This document shows, in pieces, positions 57,464 through 64,000 of a DNA stretch of 64,000 bases. A program made the position numbers and the translations under genes. The notes beneath the pieces were generated by a model. That model was given only the letters and a program-made list of their open reading frames with translations, ran no database searches and was not told where the DNA came from. How positions within the stretch are numbered: the first letter of the stretch is position 1; each line of letters opens with the position of its first letter. The stretch is from Neonectria sp. B-13 (lineage: Eukaryota > Ascomycota > Sordariomycetes > Hypocreales > Nectriaceae): contig NOKP01000029.1 in the NCBI GenBank assembly GCA_002682825.1, forward strand, positions 186,001 through 250,000. The letters are read 5' to 3'.

Positions 57464-60400
57464 ATGACCACGGGACCGAGCTACGAGTCGTTGGAGCCGT
57501 CATCTTCACAAATCCGTCTGCTTCACCTGTTGCCGCTGCGGACAACGAGCCACGAACCAGCAGAGCCATGGTATCACTGCATCCGCCTCGAGTGCACTTT
57601 CGGAACTGTGACTCTAGCCAGCGCTCCGGTTTATGAAGCCTTGTCATACACTTGGGGCGACGAGGACCCCACGGTCCAAATTCTCCTTAATGGGGCAAAA
57701 GTCTGGATACGGCCTCACCTTGCTCAAGCCTTGGCTGCCCTACGAACCGCGAAGCCTCGCGTGCTCTGGATTGACGCCCTCTGTATAAACCAGGAAAACG
57801 TCCATGAACGAAATCACCAAGTTAGGTTGATGGGAAACATCTATCGTCAAGCGGAACAAGTGCTGGTCTGGCTTGGGCGACCTGGCTCGCAATGGGACTC
57901 GTTGGTTGCCGGCGCTCTCAGAATGGCAGAGAGACTTGGCGAATGCCCTCCAAGATCGACACTTGCACCACCACCTCCCGAACCCAACGCCCGTCATGAA
58001 CCCAAGTTTGATCAGTGGCTCAAGTCCCTAGCAACAGCCAACGGCAGAGAAAAAGATGAAGAGACTCCGCCTGAATCAGACGAATCCAAATCCGAGTGGC
58101 AACTTCGCCTGGAATACCAACTTAAGCGCTGGTTCGAAATAAAGAATAAGCATAAAGAACATGAACGGCAAAGGCAGCGCCTCCCCGAAATGTTGAAAGA
58201 TTTACCGAAAATCAAGCAATTCTTGAGGCAGAAGCAGCATAAACTTCAGGAGCTTAAAGCTCTAGAGTCTCAACAACAAAGGGCGCTGGAAGACTTGAGG
58301 TTGTTGGAATCGAAGCAACAAGGCAGGTTCGAAGGGCCTCAGCGACGACTGCTGCAATATTTCAGAGACAGGCAAAACCAAGCTTTCCGAGAAGTGAGCA
58401 CCATGGGTCACGGGAAGCGGCTAGGGGCTTGGGGTTTTCAACAAACAGAGGCTCTGGAATTTCGGAAACAGAAACAACAAGCTACACAAGATGCTGCAGG
58501 ACAGTATGGTCAAGAACCACGAGAGGCAGAAATGCTGCACGTTGAGATACTAGCCGAGCTGGGAAATTTCCAGCGGTCGATTGCTGAGCATCGTGAAAAC
58601 TTGCAAAGAGAATCAAAACAGATGGCGTCGCCACTGCGGGAAGAATGGGCAAGTCTGCTCGAGAAAATGCAACAGGTAGACAGGAATCAACGTCGACACC
58701 TTGCAACCTTACGAGACCAAGTAAATGCATTGAGACGGCCAGAGTATCAGCAACACGAAGACGCCCTGAGACTATTGGAATCGCAAGTCCTAGCATTCCG
58801 ACGTCGAGTCGAAGCCTGGGACAGTCTGCAAGAGGACGAGGTACAACGTTTGGGGAATTTGCCCAAGTTCCTGCATAAGCAATATGGATTGATGCAGGAT
58901 TTTACTAGACATGAACGCCAAAACCTGCGAATGTTGCAACCTGGACAAGAAAGGCCAGGGACAGAGGCGCCGTCGTTCAATCCTGAAGTGGATCCGCTCT
59001 TGACCGAAGAGGAGATTGAAATCCTGGCAGAGGTGAAAACTCGCAGACGGGCGATACTCCAACAACACCTAGTCCTGCGAGACACGGAGCTAGGGCGATG
59101 GGAAATTGAGGCGGTTCTTCAACAACATGACAAGTGGCGATGGAAGGTATACGAGATGAAAAGAAAGCTGCCTAGCGTGACCACGACTCGCGAAGAATCC
59201 ATACATGCTCAAGCCGAATGGGTCCAATTCTGGCAGGATATGAGAGAAAGTGAAACGAGGGAATGGGAAAGTCTTCTCTTCAATCAGACGGATATGCCCA
59301 ACGAGTTTCCGAACATCGATCTGCTCAGCTTGGAAAGCATTTGCCATTTGCCATACTGGAGACGCCTTTGGATAGTCCAGGAAGTGCTTCTGGCGAAAAA
59401 GTTGGTTTTTTGTTTCGGAGACAATGCCAGGACTACCAAGAGTTGGGACGTGTTGACAAAAGCTCTATGCTCCTTGGACCACATCCCCGACCTCTGGGAA
59501 TTACGCCCGGCTATCAGCGCATCTATCAACAAGATCAAACTTGCTTTTCCGCTTGAGCTGGACAGGCTGCGAACTGCACAGTCTGGTAGATATCAGCGAT
59601 ATTGGCCACTACACCGTCTGGTAGACATCACTGGGAGCTCTTTGTGTCGAGATCCGCGAGATAAGGTATACGGTCTTCTTGGTCTTATCAGCGACTTTCG
59701 GGCCGAAGATTTTGACATCAGCTACGAAAAGTCGGTGGAAAATGTGTACCAAGATGCGATTCAATGGTATCATTCAAAGTATGAGGAGAAAGAAGGCTCT
59801 CCCAGTCTTGTCAGGTTCAGCCAGCTTCTGCAACTGTCACTCAAAGGCCACTGTGATCCGCAAAGTTCAGGTGGCAGGTCGGCTCCACTGTCTCTTGATG
59901 AGACCGTCCTATCAAGATCTGTGGGAACGTTCCGCACGAAGGGGATGCTCCGCCGTCCTATTCTCCCCATTGAAAATTTGCTGGAAGACCGAAATTTGAT
60001 GGAATTACGACGACGGGATTGGATCGGTACTCTAGTTGAGTACCTCGACGACTCAGGACTCCAGAAACCAAGGGCTGCCATCGAGGATGAACTAGTGTAT
60101 CTTGATTCCATCAGCACGACTTTATCCATGCCGACCTCATCTTCCGCATACGCCGTGGAAGAGAGACACAGATCTGGCGAGAACAAACTGGAGCCGTCCC
60201 CCGCTAGTGAGCGACCAAGAAAGTGTCAAGAATCGCCGTACTTCGTCACTGGCGAAGGGAAATTCGGTATCGCATCTGCCTGCATTAAAGAAGGCGATCT
60301 GTTATGTGAGTTCCGAGACTCGCACCTGGGTATAATTCTCCGCCCAAGAGGAGGCCACTACAGTTTGGTCAGCAAAGCGATCCTATCATCCATATTGGTG

Positions 60401-60985
60401 GACAGCAAGATTCGTAGTCTTTTGCTCGAGGGGTCGCTCGACCGTTCAATGGATCGCCTGATCGACCGAACTGGAGGACAGCCAGCAACCAAAGAAGCAA
60501 ATCCTCCAGCTGTTCACGTGATGCTTGACGCAGCATCACTCCAACGCCTTACAATGCCCCTAGATCTCAGTACCAAGCACGAGAACCGAGAGCCTCTATA
60601 TATACAGGAGGCCTCGTTTGGGTGGCATGAGTTCATCACCTCAGGGCTTGATGTAAGCCCCGGGTCTCTGTATCTAGGTCCGAGAAAGAAAGAGGAGACC
60701 CAGACACCAAAGGATGCGCCCGCAGCTAAGCAGAAACCAAAACCCACTAGCGCTATGAAAGTGACGACTAGTGTAGGATTATCATCAAGGGACTGGGCCT
60801 GGGCTGCCGATGATATGTGGAAACGCATGGAGCTCGAGCTAATGGTCAATTTGGAGATCAATGAGACTTACCCAGTACGTGAGTCTGTGGAGGAATACAC
60901 AGTGGGTGGACCTGTGGAGGCATACTCAGTACGTGAGTCTGTGCCTGTGAGCTGGATGTCTTTCTTTTTTTCTTTTTTTAATTGA
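57464..60985 (+). CDS. HET-domain protein with a large coiled-coil insertion inside the HET domain
   Basis: A single uninterrupted frame of 1173 residues starts with a heterokaryon-incompatibility (HET) domain: VYEALSYTWGDEDPT (56-70), VLWIDALCINQENVHERNHQ (100-119) and VLVWLG (133-138). The third HET motif, LPYWRRLWIVQEVLLAKKLV, does not appear until about residue 628. Between them (about 165-610) lie some 450 residues rich in Gln, Glu, Arg and Leu with heptad-like helices (KLQELKALESQQQRALEDLR, RDQVNALRRPEYQQHEDALR). After the HET domain come the usual features of this family: RDPRDKVYGLLGLISDF, then a C-terminal segment FGIASACIKEGDLLCEF with VILRP-like repeats. HET proteins trigger cell death when incompatible fungal strains fuse. 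The last ~45 residues contain a direct repeat and may really be spliced differently. Confidence 0.88.
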   Translation: MTTGPSYESLEPSSSQIRLLHLLPLRTTSHEPAEPWYHCIRLECTFGTVTLASAPVYEALSYTWGDEDPTVQILLNGAKVWIRPHLAQALAALRTAKPRVLWIDALCINQENVHERNHQVRLMGNIYRQAEQVLVWLGRPGSQWDSLVAGALRMAERLGECPPRSTLAPPPPEPNARHEPKFDQWLKSLATANGREKDEETPPESDESKSEWQLRLEYQLKRWFEIKNKHKEHERQRQRLPEMLKDLPKIKQFLRQKQHKLQELKALESQQQRALEDLRLLESKQQGRFEGPQRRLLQYFRDRQNQAFREVSTMGHGKRLGAWGFQQTEALEFRKQKQQATQDAAGQYGQEPREAEMLHVEILAELGNFQRSIAEHRENLQRESKQMASPLREEWASLLEKMQQVDRNQRRHLATLRDQVNALRRPEYQQHEDALRLLESQVLAFRRRVEAWDSLQEDEVQRLGNLPKFLHKQYGLMQDFTRHERQNLRMLQPGQERPGTEAPSFNPEVDPLLTEEEIEILAEVKTRRRAILQQHLVLRDTELGRWEIEAVLQQHDKWRWKVYEMKRKLPSVTTTREESIHAQAEWVQFWQDMRESETREWESLLFNQTDMPNEFPNIDLLSLESICHLPYWRRLWIVQEVLLAKKLVFCFGDNARTTKSWDVLTKALCSLDHIPDLWELRPAISASINKIKLAFPLELDRLRTAQSGRYQRYWPLHRLVDITGSSLCRDPRDKVYGLLGLISDFRAEDFDISYEKSVENVYQDAIQWYHSKYEEKEGSPSLVRFSQLLQLSLKGHCDPQSSGGRSAPLSLDETVLSRSVGTFRTKGMLRRPILPIENLLEDRNLMELRRRDWIGTLVEYLDDSGLQKPRAAIEDELVYLDSISTTLSMPTSSSAYAVEERHRSGENKLEPSPASERPRKCQESPYFVTGEGKFGIASACIKEGDLLCEFRDSHLGIILRPRGGHYSLVSKAILSSILVDSKIRSLLLEGSLDRSMDRLIDRTGGQPATKEANPPAVHVMLDAASLQRLTMPLDLSTKHENREPLYIQEASFGWHEFITSGLDVSPGSLYLGPRKKEETQTPKDAPAAKQKPKPTSAMKVTTSVGLSSRDWAWAADDMWKRMELELMVNLEINETYPVRESVEEYTVGGPVEAYSVRESVPVSWMSFFFSFFN
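60880..60952 (+). repeat. Imperfect direct repeat at the end of the HET gene
   Basis: CAGTACGTGAGTCTGTG occurs twice, about 60 bases apart, and GTGGAGG(A/C)ATAC(A/T)CAGT also occurs twice. Encoded repeats are VRESVEEYTV and VRESVPV. Each copy contains GTACGTGAGT, which resembles a splice donor. Confidence 0.7.
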
Positions 60986-62022
60986 CTAATTATACTTGAA
61001 GTCTTTTACTTCAGCTTGGGTATTAGGCTTTTAGGCACGCTCTGTTCCAGGGTTCTCTCCCAATTTACCATCAGAGTTCCGTCTGCAATGCAAGTGGTAA
61101 TTCTTTTTATGGTTGTTGGGGAGGAAGGTGCTATTATCTACCTGGTCTCGAACCCTGCAGTGCGAAACTCAAGCGCGGCCTCATCATCGCCTAACTCATA
61201 GGGCTGAATCTTAGTCTGCATTCTCTATAGTGGTGAGCTTGTTGAATGAGGCAAGCGGGGGACGAGTAACTTACCCCTTGTCACAAAGGAAGCGTGCCAG
61301 TGGACGAGCCAACAAAGCCCAGTTTTCCATTTTATTCCATTTTATTCCATCGGTGACCCGTATAGACCATTTCCCAGCGCGACCAATGCATCTTGAATCA
61401 TCTGTAATCGATGAAAGGTAATTGTGCTTGACAGTGGCGGTGATGTAACCCTATGGAATAGAGACGGATGTGCATTTTATATTATGATAAGCTGCAGGGT
61501 TCTACGTAGCTGCAGCTAACTATTAGTCCGCTAGGGAAGATCCAGATGATTAATATGCTAGGTGCTATTAGAGAGTTGGGGAAGGGAGAGATCGTAACAG
61601 TTGGGTCCAACATAAGGGTATAGGGTAGGTCTGAGGTGTTGTGGAACAGGAGGTCTTTCAGGGGTCCGTGAGACAGATCAAAAGATGGGATACGGTCGAG
61701 AGAACGAGGTAATGGACTGAGCTAGCTACGGGGGGGACTGTCCCTTATATACACAGTGATATTATTCCCTTCCTTTCTTTCCATTTCCATGAATGCGTTG
61801 GCATAGCTGTTGTGATGCCGGGTGCTTGCTTGCAAGATGTCCACTGCCACGACCGGCACGTGATATCTTTGGCGGGCGCCTTCAACAGGTGTTGAGGTGT
61901 ACAATCTAGTGGATGAGGATATCAGAGTGAGTAGTGCAGGTCACTTGAGCGTAAAGCTAATCGGCCTCACTAAGCCATGAAGCGGGCTCGTACCAGAGAA
62001 GCCTCACCCCACTGCTCTTTTC
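60986..62022. other. Intergenic region, no supported gene
   Basis: 3' flank of the HET gene and about 700 further bases. A CCATTTTATT repeat of two copies lies at about 61329-61350. Short frames have no recognisable content. Confidence 0.4.
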
Positions 62023-62439
62023 ATGTGCTGTGAGTCGCACAAGTATACCCTGACTACCTCGAAAATGGTACATATGCACGAGCCTTGGAGATTATATTTC
62101 GACCCTACATCGGACGTTCTCTGGTTCACTAGCGAGTGGAAAGACCACGTGGAGCATGAGAAATTCCCGCGGAACTCCCACGGCCAGTGAATTCGTTTCT
62201 TTCGACAAGCAACATTCGATGGCGATACGTGGAGAGAAGTTGAGGTGCCGGATGGCCTGCGACACTTTAGAGATATTAACGAAGTTCAGTTGAAAGATGA
62301 CGACAAGTGGTGGTTCATAGTCCAGATGATTGACCGAGAATATCGTCCATGGAAGCAGCTTTCACGTGTCAATTTGACATCAAAGGGAAACCCCTTTGCA
62401 GAGAGAGAGGCACGTGCACCTTGCCGGAAACCCTTATAG
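62023..62439 (+). pseudogene. 2EXR-type protein fragment with an in-frame stop
   Basis: One frame encodes a region typical of fungal 2EXR proteins. It has a CCESHKYTL stretch resembling the family's CRESR motif, preceded by PTALFM, then YFDPTSDVLWFTSEW. It is cut by TGA at 62188-62190 and resumes in the same frame (FFRQATFDGDTWREVEVPDG to 62439). The stop is one C-to-T change from CGA. The N-terminal FPxFPxLPxEIRxxIW motif was not found upstream, so the copy seems truncated as well. 2EXR proteins are fungal expansions of unknown role. The coding frame is clear; the family call is moderate. Confidence 0.5.
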
Positions 62440-64000
62440 AGGGTGGCCTTTTCGGGGACCTGAGAAGACGTTGCATCTGATACGTTTATGTATCGTATGA
62501 CTGAGTTGTTAGCATGACACCTTTACTTTCCATTGGGCACAGTTTTTGAAAGGGCTTCTCCCGGGCATGACCCTGCTCTCCATGTAGAGCCATTTATATC
62601 TATGGAAGCTGTGTTAACGGCCTATATTTACTGGATAGCGTTCTGACGAGCCCTAATAGTCAATTCCTTTTCCCCTATCATTCTCTCAACGTGTAACGTC
62701 TGTTTATTGAGGACATATCAGGACCCCTACTTCGGCGATGCCGGTCTGTCTGAAGTCAGACCCTTTGAGGTTTAGCTTGGTGTTAATAAGATAACCGTCT
62801 ATCATTATCCACTATATGAGTTTATTCTGCTGCCTAAAAAAGTAGGTCTGCTGGTAACCCGGCGTTAGGGTGCGTTCCGCCGATCGGTGAGCCCATCAGT
62901 AGAACGAATGCAACGACGTTGACAATTGGTAACAGACGCGGAGCCGCCGATGAGGCTGAATCGTGCCAATTGGGTTAAACGCCAACAGAACCGCTTTATT
63001 ATGGCGGAAAGACCCTTGAGTTGTCGAGAAACCAACCTTGACCCATATCGCAACGTTTCATGCAGGTCACCCTGCAGCCCCAGCTTCATCAAATGACCCT
63101 GGCACCGGTATCCCAGCTTTAGTCTACCCAGTAACTCACAACGATGTAAGTAGTGCGGCTGGAGAAACATCCAATGAGCCCCAAGCGCAGCACACATTCC
63201 CATCGGATTTTGTTCGGGGTGCTACTGTGTCCCACCTTGATGCTACAATCCCAGCTCGCCATGCGGTCAAATGAGGAGAACGAAGGAGTGATTGAAAGAC
63301 TAAATCGTATGCTTAAGCATTGGTATCACACAATTTGCGGGATTTTGAAGACCAGCGGAGGAGTTGAGCACATTCTTCTTTGCCATGGATGAAGCCGGGA
63401 CGGAATGAGAAAGTAACCATCCTCACTTTCAAGGCAGGGATATTCTAAGCTGACACAGAGCTTTCAAAGGATGATACTGAGCTTGATTATTCTGCTTCTT
63501 GTTTGCTGGAACGTGAAAGGTGAAACGACCGCGTCTTCCGGCTCAAGGTACTTCTCATTCGAGATCGACGACATCGACAACTGCAAAGGAAGCCATCAGG
63601 TTCTTCACTTCATGTGACGGTCCACTTACAGGCTCTAGCCTGCAGCTAAAGTGGAAATAAAGGGAACGAACAGACGCTTATGCCCGCTGCTGTGGGGTTG
63701 TGGAGCAGTTTTATTCTGCTGCCTGTTCAGCTCGTCATCCTTCAGCTCGGGATTCGAAGATTACAAGAGAACAATTTCTGTTTTTTTTGTGGGTTCTGCT
63801 ACGTCATGGAACTAGCTCCCGATCGTTTCGGCCGCTTATTGAGTAATGCGGCTGAAGCAGAAGAGCCTCTTCCAGATTTTGAAGTTTAGCGATACTTTCA
63901 ACGACACGAACAGGCTTGTGGACTACGTGTAAATATTCTTCAACCCCTGAGATGAGTGCTTCTGAGCGGATTGTTCCTCTGAACCCAGCTCTAAAATACC
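62440..64000. other. Right-end region, no supported gene
   Basis: About 1.5 kb with several short frames (62865-63203 minus, 63038-63392 plus, 63680-63889 plus) that carry no domain, splice structure or obvious homology. Some may be remnants of a decayed gene or repeat. Confidence 0.4.

Noticed and set aside
63038..63392. Two overlapping plus-strand frames near the right edge
   Set aside because: No domain or splice structure; cannot be separated from chance frames.

Overview
This window is genomic DNA of a filamentous ascomycete (Pezizomycotina, probably a Sordariomycete). Genes are split by short introns (about 50-100 bases, GT...AG, often with a CTAAC-like branch site). The 5S rRNA has the ascomycete sequence, and there are a HET-domain gene, a microbial-type rhodopsin, a Gal80-like protein and COX10. 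No protein sequence points to a species, so placement below subphylum is inference.

Layout. 1-4.8 kb is a gene graveyard: a SNF2-type helicase with three in-frame stops and a frame break (minus strand, running off the left edge), a 5'-truncated and frameshifted homoaconitase copy, then AT-rich DNA. 5-31 kb is mostly ordinary housekeeping and metabolic sequence: COX10 (haem O synthase), a Myb/SANT-like regulator, a GH51 arabinofuranosidase divergent from an MFS sugar transporter, an alpha/beta hydrolase, a four-fold-repeat coiled-coil protein, the GPI-transamidase subunit PIG-S, a ferroportin-like iron exporter and a FATP-type acyl-CoA synthetase. Inside it, 17.36-20.1 kb is an accessory island bounded on the left by a second, diverged copy of the hydrolase's 3' end. 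31-46 kb carries a RAL2-type Kelch/BTB protein, a 1-Cys peroxiredoxin, a small orphan gene, an intron-containing tRNA-Arg(TCG) and a patatin-like lipase, separated by long spacers. 46-55 kb carries a microbial-type rhodopsin, a secreted thioredoxin-reductase-like flavoprotein and a Gal80-like oxidoreductase. 55-64 kb is accessory again: three 5S rRNA units in a 200-bp tandem array (the third truncated), AT-rich DNA, a 1173-residue HET protein whose HET domain is interrupted by about 450 residues of predicted coiled coil, and a 2EXR-type fragment with a stop codon.

How the genes fit together. The only pair with a plausible shared job is the GH51 arabinofuranosidase and the sugar transporter: they are divergent, share one 1.8-kb intergenic region, and would release and import pentose. 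The other intact genes are independent cell functions (haem A synthesis, GPI anchoring, iron efflux, fatty-acid activation, Ras signalling, peroxide detoxification, lipid mobilisation). Decayed genes are concentrated at the two ends and in the 17-20 kb island; most of their stops can be explained by C-to-T change on the coding strand, as expected from repeat-induced point mutation or cytosine deamination. No complete transposon, CRISPR array or secondary-metabolite cluster was recognised.
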